Shown: positions 7,933-15,207, numbered from the stretch's first letter. The stretch is DNA of 19,244 nt from DASSBQ01 sp035250505 (GCA_035250505.1 DATFFC010000021.1:1-19244); one strand, 5' to 3'. Program-made: numbers and translations. Notes: generated by a model from the letters alone, not told the origin.

Positions 7933-8589
7933 TCACAGAGACGCGTCTGTCGTGGGGGCTGGGGACTGAGCGGTCTTTGATCCTTGCTTGATCAATTGAG
8001 TCAGAATCTCCAAATTGTCGAGCCTGGTCCAATCCCGCGGGCCGATGACTTTCTCTCGGAGCATGCCGTCTCGATCGATAATGTACGTTTCCGGCACTCC
8101 CATCAACTTGTACCGCTTGTCGGTCTGACCCCACGAATCCACCAGCACGGGAAACGTCAAATTGAGGCTCTTCACGAAGGGCGGAATCTCTTTCTTGGTC
8201 GTGACACGATCGATACTGACGGCCAGGACGACGAGTCCGTCCTTTTCGAAGTTCTTGTAGAGCACCTCCATGGACGGCATTTCCTCCCGGCAGGGCTTGC
8301 ACCAGGTCGCCCAGAAATTGAGAAAGACGACCTTGCCCCTGTAATCGGACAAGCTGACCTCTTTGTCATTCAGATCGGGCAACCGGAAGTCCGGGGCAGC
8401 TTTGCCGACCGTTAACGGCTCGTACTTGGCGCTCTGCAGCCAGACGACCAAGAACATGGCGACCAGGATGAGACCGGCAGCCAGGACGACGATGACTCTC
8501 GAACGGCCGGTCCCCTGTGGAGCGGAAATCGAGCCGGCAACCGATGGGTCTGCCACGTTCAGCCTGGTCTCTCGCGAAGTCATGGCCAC
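7933..8589 (-). CDS. resA: ResA-like membrane-anchored thiol-disulfide oxidoreductase
   Basis: This 218-residue protein has an N-terminal anchor helix (about residues 32-51, IVVLAAGLILVAMFLVVWLQ) and a periplasmic thioredoxin-like domain: PDFRLPDLNDKEVSLSDYRG, active site FWATWCKPC (C97, C100) and cis-Pro region GVPETYIIDRDG. ResA proteins reduce the disulfide in apocytochrome CXXCH before heme ligation. The frame offers a GTG at 8589 and an ATG two codons later at 8583. Neither has a strong Shine-Dalgarno, so the exact start is open. It follows ccsA by 13 bp and precedes the second thioredoxin-like gene by 9 bp. Confidence 0.89.
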   Translation of the reverse strand: MAMTSRETRLNVADPSVAGSISAPQGTGRSRVIVVLAAGLILVAMFLVVWLQSAKYEPLTVGKAAPDFRLPDLNDKEVSLSDYRGKVVFLNFWATWCKPCREEMPSMEVLYKNFEKDGLVVLAVSIDRVTTKKEIPPFVKSLNLTFPVLVDSWGQTDKRYKLMGVPETYIIDRDGMLREKVIGPRDWTRLDNLEILTQLIKQGSKTAQSPAPTTDASL

Positions 8590-8602
8590 TTAGGAAATCC
8601 GG

Positions 8603-9517
8603 TCACGCGTATGCATGCAATCCGGAGAGGAGAAAGTTCACGCCCCAGAAGCAGAAGATCACCATCAAGAACCCGAAAATGGCGTAGACCGCCGCTCGAT
8701 GGCCTTCCCACCCGCGGGTCATTCGAGCATGAATGTAGGCGCCGTAAATCAGCCAGACAATCAGCGACCACGTTTCCTTTGGATCCCAACTCCAATAGCC
8801 GCCCCAGGCGTAGTTCGCCCACATCGCCCCCAGAATAATGCCGAAGGCCAGCATGGGAAAGCCGATCATGATCGCCTTGTACCCCAATTCATCGATGGTC
8901 TCGAGATCCGGGAACGCTTCATAAAACCGAGAGCGGCTGCCTTTCTTTTCGGCGCGCTCCTTGAACAGATACATGACGCCGAGGCCGCCGGCCATGGCAA
9001 AGGCCGCATAGCTCGTGAGCGTCACCGAGACATGGATATAAATCCAATAGCTGTTCAAAGCCGGCACCAGCGGCTCCGCCGTTTGGTATCGGTACGGCAG
9101 CAATGACGCGGCTCCCATCGCGATAAATCCGATGCCGACGACGAAGGCCCCGATCGCTTTGATCTTGTACCGGTATTCCAAGAGCACATAGCCCAGAATA
9201 ATCGCCCAGGAGACATAGGACATCGCCTCGAACTGATTGGACCAGGGGGCAAAGGTGCCGGAATGCTGCATGCGCTCATATGCGCGTGTGGTGAGCGCAA
9301 GCGTGTTCATGATCCATCCGAACACCGTGACCAATGTGGCAACCTGGCCGAGCTGAGAGGCCCAGGCGCCGTCTCGCTCCTCGAACCCGCCGCTCGGATG
9401 ACCGGCCGCCGCCAACTGCATGGTCGGACGTCTTGCGAACAGATAGGCGATGTAAAGGCCCAGCGCCGCCAGATAGAGCCAAAACGTCATGTCGAAAAGA
9501 AATAGTGAGCGCGCCAT
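8603..9517 (-). CDS. ccsA: CcsA/ResC cytochrome c synthase subunit
   Basis: This 304-residue polytopic protein contains the tryptophan-rich WWD signature of heme-handling proteins, WANYAWGGYWSWDPKETW (about 233-250). Candidate heme-ligand histidines flank it: H162 in IYIHVSVT, H263 in GAYIHARM and H273 in GHRAAVY. With ResB it forms the system II synthase that exports heme and attaches it to apocytochrome c in the periplasm. The ATG at 9517 has a good GGAGG six bases upstream. The gene follows resB by 22 bp. In some databases this family is called CcsB, ResC or CcmF/CcyK/CcsA. Confidence 0.93.
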   Translation of the reverse strand: MARSLFLFDMTFWLYLAALGLYIAYLFARRPTMQLAAAGHPSGGFEERDGAWASQLGQVATLVTVFGWIMNTLALTTRAYERMQHSGTFAPWSNQFEAMSYVSWAIILGYVLLEYRYKIKAIGAFVVGIGFIAMGAASLLPYRYQTAEPLVPALNSYWIYIHVSVTLTSYAAFAMAGGLGVMYLFKERAEKKGSRSRFYEAFPDLETIDELGYKAIMIGFPMLAFGIILGAMWANYAWGGYWSWDPKETWSLIVWLIYGAYIHARMTRGWEGHRAAVYAIFGFLMVIFCFWGVNFLLSGLHAYA

Positions 9518-9539
9518 ACCGTCCTCCGTTCCGTCATCG

Positions 9540-10955
9540 TCAATGCTGAATCTTCTCGGTCAGTTTCTTGAATTCCTTCTGAAAATCGATCTGGCTCTTG
9601 TGCGTCGTGCCGCCGAGATGTACGGTCACGCCCGATTGATTGGGAATGATCTTGGCCCACAGTCGCCGATGATAGATGAACGACGATAAGGTCATACCGA
9701 CGACCAACATGGTGGACCCGATCCAGACGATGTTGATGCCGGGGTTCTTGGCAATTTGCAGCCCGGTGAACTTTTTCGGCTGATAGCCGATCAGTTCAAA
9801 CTGGTAAGTCGAATCCTTCACCTCAAACAAGTCGGGATAGTGGTAGAAAATCCACGGCGTCGCCTGGACGGAGTTCCGCTCATCCACTGCCAGACGGACG
9901 GCGGGATTGGCGTGTTCCGCCGACTTGGAAAAGACCTTCTTCTCGGTGGAGTTGAAGGCAAAATCCGCCACAAAGTCGGTCATGGTGATCTTCAACGGAA
10001 GACCCTCCACAGCCTGTTCCTTCTTCCATTCCAGATCCACGGTTTTCACGATCTTGTCGGTCGTCTTGTCCTTAATATTCACGCGGGCAATTTCAATCTG
10101 ATCCCAGGCATCGCCGTAGCTGGATTGATAAAACCAGATGTTCTTGTACACGAGAGGATCGTTCACAGTGATCGTCTTCGTCACGGTCGGCTTGCCTTCG
10201 TCGATCACCGTCAGCGTGCTGTTATACGACTTCACCGAGCCATTGTCATGATAATCAATCCAGAACTTGTCGACCCGCAAGTCGAAGTCGCCGCGCGGAA
10301 TATGGTAGGTCTGGCCCTCAAGACATACACCGAACTCTTGAAACCCATAGGTGCTGCCGAGTAATCCTCCGAGAACGATGACCGTCGCGCTCAAGTGAGC
10401 CATATGCGCGCCGACCCGCCCCATGATTCCCTTCGTGGCATAGACCGTCACTTCGCCGGCATCCCTTTTCGCCAGGACACGATAGCCCCGTTCGCCGAAA
10501 AGCCGCACGATATGCTCAGCGGTCTGTTCCTGGGACGAGGGTACACTCAGGTCGGTCTGCTGCTTCAGACCCTTGATGAACGGAAGTGCGACCGAGACCT
10601 TATCTTGGCGCATGGACCGCCAGACGGCCGGAAACCGCTTGTAAAAACACGTCAACGAATTGATGCAGAGCAGGCCCAGCAGGCTGGTGAACCACCAGGT
10701 ATGATACACGTCGATGAAGCCGAGCCGAACAAACCATCGATACGCTTCCTCACCATACTCCTTGACGTAGACCTCCGGCCGCTCGCCCTGCTGAATGACG
10801 GTGCCGATCGTTGCGGTCATCGCCAGCGCGATGAACAGGAACATCGCCAATTTGATGGAAGCAAAAAACTCGACGATTTCTCGGGAGAATTCTTCCCATC
10901 CTAGGCCGGAAGGACGGGATGTCTCTCGTTCAGACAGCGCTTCGGGATTATTCAT
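9540..10955 (-). CDS. resB: ResB/Ccs1 cytochrome c synthase subunit
   Basis: This 471-residue protein has the ResB pattern: helix 1 around 33-53 (IKLAMFLFIALAMTATIGTV), helix 2 around 86-105 (WWFTSLLGLLCINSL), helix 3 around 181-202 preceded by GAHMAHLSA (H184, H187), a long periplasmic region to about 400, then a final helix (IVWIGSTMLVVGMTLSSFI). It partners CcsA in the system II synthase, where the large soluble domain is thought to bind apocytochrome. It is the first gene of the minus-strand operon resB-ccsA-resA-tlpA-ccdA-reductase and is divergent from metK. A weak promoter candidate lies just upstream. Confidence 0.92.
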   Translation of the reverse strand: MNNPEALSERETSRPSGLGWEEFSREIVEFFASIKLAMFLFIALAMTATIGTVIQQGERPEVYVKEYGEEAYRWFVRLGFIDVYHTWWFTSLLGLLCINSLTCFYKRFPAVWRSMRQDKVSVALPFIKGLKQQTDLSVPSSQEQTAEHIVRLFGERGYRVLAKRDAGEVTVYATKGIMGRVGAHMAHLSATVIVLGGLLGSTYGFQEFGVCLEGQTYHIPRGDFDLRVDKFWIDYHDNGSVKSYNSTLTVIDEGKPTVTKTITVNDPLVYKNIWFYQSSYGDAWDQIEIARVNIKDKTTDKIVKTVDLEWKKEQAVEGLPLKITMTDFVADFAFNSTEKKVFSKSAEHANPAVRLAVDERNSVQATPWIFYHYPDLFEVKDSTYQFELIGYQPKKFTGLQIAKNPGINIVWIGSTMLVVGMTLSSFIYHRRLWAKIIPNQSGVTVHLGGTTHKSQIDFQKEFKKLTEKIQH

Positions 10956-11338
10956 AGAATGACCGCTCGCAGTCGTACCAAGCGCTCGAACATACTATCC
11001 ATTCTGCTGAACAAAGGTCCACTCCCTGGAACCGGCGGAGCTTTCTCCTGAGAGGTCCGCTACCATGGGGATCGGGGTGGCCGAGGAGGAAGCGAGACGG
11101 CACAATGCTAGGCGAAAGCCGCGAAATTCAAGCTATCTTACAAGTCGATTCCGAGTACTGTCAAGCAAGAGACTTGTCCGATCCATGGCGCGATGATACG
11201 TCAGAATGGTGGACAATTGGGGACCAGTCATATAAGATTCCACCTGCTTTTGCACCGTGCGATGCCATTCAGGTCGTGCCCCGAGAGGACGGGGATTCAT
11301 CCGGGCCGCCGATCCACTACACATTTCCAGGGGGAGCA
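10956..11338. other. Divergent intergenic region and long metK leader
   Basis: These 383 bases separate the divergent resB and metK genes and should hold both promoters. On the metK side a TGGACA (11210-11215) and TATAAG (11231-11236) are only 15 bases apart, so this is a doubtful promoter. Small hairpins are visible: GGC-GAAA-GCC near 11112-11121, and a 5-bp stem CCCCG/CGGGG at 11279-11294. The metK frame is open back to an ATG at 11105, but the extra 78 residues have no family resemblance and the true start has a good ribosome binding site. I could not match the leader to a SAM, SAH, cobalamin or THF riboswitch. Confidence 0.5.
10992..11021 (-). promoter_or_regulatory. Possible sigma70-type promoter for the resB operon
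   Basis: On the minus strand, TGGACC (plus-strand 11016-11021) and TAGTAT (10992-10997) are separated by 18 bases, each matching four of six consensus positions. The spacing to the resB ATG (10955) is suitable. This is a weak match, chosen only because it is the best visible in the divergent region. Confidence 0.28.
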
Positions 11339-12487
11339 ATGAGACACAACTATTTGTTCACGTCCGAATCCGTCACCGAAGGACATCCGGATAAGATCGC
11401 CGATCAAATCTCGGACGGCATCCTCGACGCCATCATCGCCTCAGACAAGCACTGCCGGGTCGCCTGCGAGACCATTCTGACCACCGGGATCGCCTTTGTC
11501 GCCGGCGAAATCTCCACCAAAGCTTACGTCGAAATCCCGGACATTATCCGAGAAGTCATTAAGGATGTCGGCTATACGGACGCCTCCTGGGGGTTCGACT
11601 GCACGACCTGCTCCGTCTTGACGTCCATCCATCAGCAATCCGGCGACATCGCCATGGGCGTTGATTCCGGCGGAGCCGGAGACCAAGGCTTGATGTTCGG
11701 CTATGCCACGAACGAAACGATGGAACTGATGCCGATGCCCATCGTCTTAGCCCACCGGTTGACGAGGCGCTTGGCCGAGGTTCGCAAGAAAAAGATCCTC
11801 CCATGGGTACGCCCAGACGGCAAATCCCAGGTCACAGTGGAATATAAAAACGGCAAGCCGTTTCGCATCGATACGGTGGTCGTCTCATCGCAGCATAGTC
11901 CCGATGTGACGAACAAGCAGATTGAGAAAGACATCATGGAACATGTCATCAAGCCCGTCATGCCGAAAGGCCTCTACGATCCGACGAGCGTCAAGCATCA
12001 TATCAATCCGACAGGCCGCTTCGTCGTCGGCGGCCCCATGGGTGACACCGGCTTGACGGGGCGGAAGATCATTGTGGACACCTACGGTGGCCAGGGCAGC
12101 CATGGCGGCGGAGCGTTCTCCGGTAAGGATCCGTCCAAAGTGGACCGGTCGGCCTCCTATATGGCGCGCTACATCGCCAAGAATTTGGTCGCAGCCGGCC
12201 TCGCGGAGAAGTGCGAAGTCCAACTGGCCTATGCGATCGGTGTCGCAGATCCCGTCTCCGTACTGGTCGATACCAAGAACACCGAAAAAGTTTCCGTGGA
12301 CCTGCTCGATAAGCTCGTCCGCCGGCACTTCCCCATGACGCCGCGAGGGATCATCGACCACCTCAAGCTCCGCCGGCCCATCTTCAAGAAGACCGCTGCC
12401 TACGGGCACTTCGGACGCAATGAACCGGAATTCACGTGGGAGAAGACCGACAAGGTAAAGATCTTGCGAAAGGACGCAGGACTCTAA
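11339..12487 (+). CDS. metK: S-adenosylmethionine synthetase
   Basis: This 382-residue cytoplasmic enzyme makes S-adenosylmethionine from methionine and ATP. I chose the ATG at 11339 because it is preceded by AGGGGGAGCA and because MRHNYLFTSESVTEGHPDKI is the standard N-terminus of MetK. The family signatures are intact: EGHPDKIADQISD (ATP and metal binding), GAGDQGLMFGYA, and GGGAFSGKDPSKVDRSASY with the active-site lysine. The length is normal for bacteria. A strong intrinsic terminator follows 24 bp after the stop, then ahcY in the same direction. MetK supplies the methyl donor and AhcY removes the by-product, so the pair forms the core of the activated methyl cycle. Confidence 0.97.
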   Translation: MRHNYLFTSESVTEGHPDKIADQISDGILDAIIASDKHCRVACETILTTGIAFVAGEISTKAYVEIPDIIREVIKDVGYTDASWGFDCTTCSVLTSIHQQSGDIAMGVDSGGAGDQGLMFGYATNETMELMPMPIVLAHRLTRRLAEVRKKKILPWVRPDGKSQVTVEYKNGKPFRIDTVVVSSQHSPDVTNKQIEKDIMEHVIKPVMPKGLYDPTSVKHHINPTGRFVVGGPMGDTGLTGRKIIVDTYGGQGSHGGGAFSGKDPSKVDRSASYMARYIAKNLVAAGLAEKCEVQLAYAIGVADPVSVLVDTKNTEKVSVDLLDKLVRRHFPMTPRGIIDHLKLRRPIFKKTAAYGHFGRNEPEFTWEKTDKVKILRKDAGL

Positions 12488-12511
12488 TTCGAATCGCGGC
12501 ATGCAGCGTAC

Positions 12512-12542
12512 AGGGGGACGGATCCCGATCCGTCCCCCTTTT
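12512..12542 (+). terminator. Strong rho-independent terminator between metK and ahcY
   Basis: A perfect 11-bp stem, GGGGGACGGAT (12513-12523) with ATCCGTCCCCC (12528-12538), closes a CCCG loop and is followed directly by TTTT (12539-12542). It ends only 39 bases before the ahcY start, which leaves little space for a separate promoter. It may therefore act as a partial terminator or attenuator for ahcY. Confidence 0.85.
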
Positions 12543-12581
12543 CATGACCATCGATTGACGACTACAAGGGGAGGGCTCTCT

Positions 12582-13838
12582 GTGGACTACGATGTCAAAG
12601 ATCTTCGATTGGCGGATCAAGGAAGTTTAAAAATCGAGTGGGCGGAGGCGACGATGCCGGTGCTCCGCTTGATCAAGAAACGGTTTGAAAAAGAGCAGCC
12701 CTTCCGAGGCATTCGCATGACAGCCTGCCTCCATGTCACCACTGAAACCGCCAATCTGATGAAAACGCTGAAGGCGGGCGGGGCCGAGGTGCGCCTGTGC
12801 GCTTCCAACCCGCTCAGCACCCAGGACGACGTGGCTGCTGCTCTCGTACAGCACGAGGGTATTCCTGTGTATGCCATCAAAGGCGAAGATAACGCAACGT
12901 ACTACCGGCACATTGAATCGGCCATCGCTCACAAACCGCATATTTCCATGGATGATGGAGCGGACGTCGTCTCACACCTCCATTCCAAGCGCAAAGAGTT
13001 TCTGAAGTACGTCATCGGCGGCACGGAAGAGACCACGACCGGCGTCATTCGGTTACGCAGCATGGCTCAGAAAAAAGTGCTGCGTTTTCCAGTCATCTCC
13101 GTCAACGACGCCGACACGAAGCACATGTTCGACAACCGGTACGGCACGGGACAGAGTACGATGGACGGCATCGTGCGGGCGACCAATCGGCTCATCTGCG
13201 GCTCGACCGTCGTGGTTGCGGGATATGGGTGGTGCGGCCGCGGCATTGCAATGCGCGCGAGAGGGATGGGCGCCGATGTGGTGGTGACAGAGATTGATCC
13301 CCTCAAGGCGTTGGAAGCGGTCATGGATGGGTTCCGGGTCATGCCGATGGAACAGGCGGCTCCTATCGGAGACTTCTTTGTGACCGTGACCGGCAACCTC
13401 AAAGTCATCCGTGAAGAGCATTTCGAGGCGATGAAAGACGGCGCCATTGTCTGCAACTCGGGACATTTCAATGTGGAACTCGATATTCCCGCGCTCGAAA
13501 AATTGAGCAAGAAGAAGCGGGTCGTACGGTCCGGCGTGGAGGAATATGCGCTGGCGAACCGGCGGCGGGTGAGCCTGCTCGGCGAAGGCCGGTTGGTGAA
13601 CCTGGCGACGGCAGAAGGCCATCCCTCCAGCGTGATGGATATGAGTTTCGCAAACCAGGCGCTGGGAGCCGAGTTCATCGTCAAGAATCATAAGAAACTC
13701 GAGAAGAAGGTCTATCCGGTTCCGCCGGAGATCGATAAAGAGATTGCGCGGCTGAAGCTCGCCGGGATGGGAGTCTCGATCGACAAGCTGACCAAGGAGC
13801 AGGTGAAGTATTTGGCCTCGTGGGAAATGGGGACGTAG
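12582..13838 (+). CDS. ahcY: Adenosylhomocysteinase (S-adenosyl-L-homocysteine hydrolase), short form
   Basis: This NAD-dependent enzyme splits S-adenosylhomocysteine into adenosine and homocysteine, relieving product inhibition of methyltransferases. The GTG at 12582 gives 418 residues and has AAGGGGAGG eight bases upstream; the open frame extends back to 12501 but would run through the terminator hairpin. Visible motifs are MDDGADVVSHLHS, the NAD-binding loop VVVAGYGWCGRGIAMRARG, VVVTEIDPLKALEAVMDGF and CNSGHFNVELDI. The protein ends KYLASWEMGT. It lacks the KPxxYRY tail of the long bacterial and eukaryotic enzymes, resembling archaeal and Thermotoga-type forms. It is downstream of metK. 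Confidence 0.96.
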   Translation: MDYDVKDLRLADQGSLKIEWAEATMPVLRLIKKRFEKEQPFRGIRMTACLHVTTETANLMKTLKAGGAEVRLCASNPLSTQDDVAAALVQHEGIPVYAIKGEDNATYYRHIESAIAHKPHISMDDGADVVSHLHSKRKEFLKYVIGGTEETTTGVIRLRSMAQKKVLRFPVISVNDADTKHMFDNRYGTGQSTMDGIVRATNRLICGSTVVVAGYGWCGRGIAMRARGMGADVVVTEIDPLKALEAVMDGFRVMPMEQAAPIGDFFVTVTGNLKVIREEHFEAMKDGAIVCNSGHFNVELDIPALEKLSKKKRVVRSGVEEYALANRRRVSLLGEGRLVNLATAEGHPSSVMDMSFANQALGAEFIVKNHKKLEKKVYPVPPEIDKEIARLKLAGMGVSIDKLTKEQVKYLASWEMGT

Positions 13839-13848
13839 ACACGGGAAG

Positions 13849-13878
13849 GCCGGGGCTGCCCTGCTCAGCAGCTCCGGC
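13849..13878 (+). terminator. GC-rich hairpin after ahcY, possible terminator
   Basis: GCCGGGGCTGC (13849-13859) can pair with GCAGCTCCGGC (13868-13878), an 11-bp stem with one G-T wobble, 11 bases after the ahcY stop. There is no T-run after it, so it is a weak terminator candidate or an RNA 3'-end protector. Confidence 0.35.
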
Positions 13879-13929
13879 TCGACCGTGCTAAGCCTCGCAG
13901 CTGCTCGCCTACGGAACTTGTTTCATTCT

Positions 13930-14120
13930 TAACCTCAATCCGAAAATAATTCCCCAGTTGAGGTCCGTCGCAGTGGGTCCTGTCGCGGCGACAGCCCACC
14001 GTGCTCGCTCTACCCGTCCCCCCCGAACCCCTTCCGCTGCGCGCGCTGGGGCGCCCGATCGCCGCACCACCCACCGCAGTGCACACCTAGATCGATGGAA
14101 TTATTTTCGGATTGAGGTTA
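13930..14120. repeat. Element bounded by perfect 24-bp inverted repeats
   Basis: Bases 13930-13953 (beginning TAACCTCAATCCGAAAATAA) recur exactly in reverse complement at 14097-14120. The AT-rich ends enclose 143 bp of GC-rich sequence. The interior arms still show partial similarity in opposite orientation (AGGT, GTGGGT and CGGCGA blocks), suggesting a decayed longer palindrome. A small hairpin GTGGG..TGTCGC / GCGACAG..CCCAC lies near 13978-14003. No flanking target duplication was found. Open frames on both strands run through the repeat, both giving NYFRIEV, which is just the inverted repeat read twice and not evidence of a gene. It ends 22 bp from the RHH gene. A small non-autonomous mobile element is the best guess. 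Confidence 0.6.
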
Positions 14121-14141
14121 GCTTCGCTCGAACGAAGGCTA

Positions 14142-14366
14142 TTACTCCCTCAAATCTGTTTTCCTGCGCTTCGGTCGATAATTGACATCAATGCCAAATT
14201 TCTCTGCGTCCTCTAAGTAGTCTAAAAGTGCCGTTGATACCACAGTGCTTTCTGATCGCACAGTAGGATACCGTTCTAGAAATTCAGCGACTCGTTGCTT
14301 GAGCGCCTCATCAATCCAGCCGGTGATACTAATCCGCCCCTGTTTATCTGTTTTCTTACGAGGCAT
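14142..14366 (-). CDS. Small ribbon-helix-helix (CopG/Arc-like) DNA-binding protein, orphan
   Basis: This is a 74-residue basic protein. Its body, RISITGWIDEALKQRVAEFL followed by the segment RYPTVRSESTVVSTALLDYL, has the beta-strand, helix, turn, helix rhythm of ribbon-helix-helix repressors: a short strand with alternating residues, an amphipathic helix, a Ser/Thr-capped turn and a second helix. Such proteins are usually antitoxins or autorepressors that bind short repeats in their own promoters. The ATG at 14366 has AGGTG seven bases upstream, and a good promoter with repeats lies directly before it. No toxin gene (ParE-, RelE- or PIN-like) is seen on either side. An imperfect hairpin at 14121-14140 follows the stop without a T-run. 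Family assignment rests on pattern only, with moderate confidence. Confidence 0.65.
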   Translation of the reverse strand: MPRKKTDKQGRISITGWIDEALKQRVAEFLERYPTVRSESTVVSTALLDYLEDAEKFGIDVNYRPKRRKTDLRE

Positions 14367-14380
14367 TCTTGCACCTGTTA

Positions 14381-14443
14381 TGTATTGTGCAGTGCTGTAT
14401 TATGCATTATTTCACTATAGTGCCTGATCGCTCACTTTGTCAA
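14381..14443 (-). promoter_or_regulatory. Sigma70 promoter with operator-like repeats for the RHH gene
   Basis: On the minus strand, a perfect -35 TTGACA (plus 14438-14443) and a -10 TATAGT (14414-14419) are separated by 18 bases. The -10 sits inside a perfect 10-bp palindrome CACTATAGTG (14413-14422). Between the -10 and the start codon there are two direct repeats, TGCATAATACA (14396-14406) and TGCACAATACA (14381-14391), ten of eleven bases alike and 15 bp apart. This is the layout expected for autorepression by a ribbon-helix-helix protein. Confidence 0.62.
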
Positions 14444-14983
14444 CATCCCCTCTGCCGTCATCCCGGATTTAGGTCGCACACTCTACGAGCATGCGACGGC
14501 ATTTCGGCTGAAATGGCTTTTCAGCAGGATGCGCTGTGGCGGTGTGAGCATCATTGCGGTCACGCCGTGCTGATCAATCACCTCAGCATATCTTGCTTTG
14601 GCTGGAACGGATGCGCGCTGAGGTTTGGCCGTGGCGTCACTGCCTGCCAGTCAAGCGGTGAGCGGACAGCGGAGCGCCATTGCGGGCGAGTGACGCTGGT
14701 GTGTGAGGTGGGAAACCGCGCGAGGCCCGACTGCCGAAGGCAGATCGGAATCCCCCATTCTCTTGAATGGGGGCTGGGGGGAGCCGCAGCCGGTTTCCCG
14801 GCCACTACAGCAGCGCGGCGAGTCCGCACCGGACCGACCGCGGCCGCTCGCCGATCTCCGTTCGTCAGCTAAGGCAGGCCCTTTCGCTCACTGCAGCAGC
14901 TAGGCGACGCGTGCAACCGCCCCACCGGCCACAGCACACCTTTTTCTCCTTCGTCAGCCGCGCAGGATGCAATTAAGAAGTCC
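14444..14983. other. Gene-poor, hairpin-rich stretch with no recognised gene
   Basis: I find no convincing protein gene here. The plus-strand open frame 14369-14872 starts inside the RHH promoter and has a Cys/Arg-rich composition without any domain. Several hairpins are visible: GTCGCA/TGCGAC spanning about 14473-14497, GCTGAAA/TTTCAGC (14507-14525), TGCTGA/TCAGCA (about 14568-14588), and the branched structure at 14710-14799. It could be remnant mobile DNA or a structured RNA; nothing decides between these. Confidence 0.4.
14710..14799. other. Candidate three-way-junction structured element
   Basis: An outer stem GGGAAACCG (14710-14718) pairs perfectly with CGGTTTCCC (14791-14799). It encloses two hairpins: CCGA-CTGCC / GGCAG-A-TCGG with a GAA loop (14727-14748), and CCCCCATTC / GAATGGGGG with a TCTT loop (14752-14773). 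Three nested, mostly perfect stems in 90 bases is more than expected by chance. I could not match it to 4.5S, 6S, RNase P, tmRNA, group II domain V or a known riboswitch. Confidence 0.4.
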
Positions 14984-15190
14984 GTGGACGTGGCCCCGTT
15001 GACTCATCTAAACAACCGGCGTATCGTTTGCCCATCTGGCTCTGACAGCTTCTTACGAGCGACGCTTCACGAGGTTCACGACGCGCTGAATAAAGCGCGT
15101 CACGTCTGTGAACGCCGCCGAGATGTGAGGCGGCCGTGTCCCGGTAGCGCCCAGTGTCTTAAGATGTCGGCGGACGTTTTCAGCTACTGA
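14984..15190 (+). CDS. Doubtful 68-residue open frame upstream of the Cys peptide
   Basis: A GTG-initiated frame (MDVAPLTHLNNRR..., ending SADVFSY) stops at 15190, just before the strong ribosome binding site of the next small gene, as a translationally coupled leader would. However, the start has only a weak AAGAAG upstream, no domain is recognised, and the frame contains a strong hairpin, GACGCGCT/AGCGCGTC (15080-15101), extended by GTTCAC/GTGAAC (15074-15079 and 15108-15113). The hairpin suggests a non-coding role instead. It is listed because it fills the space before a probable gene. Confidence 0.2.
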   Translation: MDVAPLTHLNNRRIVCPSGSDSFLRATLHEVHDALNKARHVCERRRDVRRPCPGSAQCLKMSADVFSY

Positions 15191-15207
15191 GACAAGGAGG
15201 GAGAACC

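Noticed and set aside
11050..11338. Possible SAM or SAH riboswitch before metK
   Set aside because: A short CCGAGGAGGAAGCGA patch recalls the SAH riboswitch core, but the closing stem, central conserved bases and pseudoknot partner are missing, and no SAM-I or SAM-II core sequence is present.
13865..14185. Small open frames on both strands sharing NYFRIEV
   Set aside because: The shared peptide is the 24-bp inverted repeat read from both directions, not a conserved motif.
14142..14366. Complete toxin-antitoxin module
   Set aside because: Only the RHH-like gene is present; no toxin-like reading frame adjoins it on either strand.
14483..14650. Minus-strand stop-free fragment containing AMMLTPPQRILLKSHF
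   Set aside because: It reads protein-like over about 55 residues, but has no start or ribosome binding site and matches no family I know; too short to call a pseudogene.
14710..14799. Group II intron domain or known housekeeping RNA
   Set aside because: A GTGTG precedes the region, but no domain V with its GAAA-capped hairpin and catalytic triad is present, and no SRP, RNase P or tmRNA core sequences are found.
14369..14872. 167-residue plus-strand open frame
   Set aside because: It starts inside the RHH promoter, has no ribosome binding site, is rich in Cys and Arg, and runs through strong hairpins; no domain is visible.
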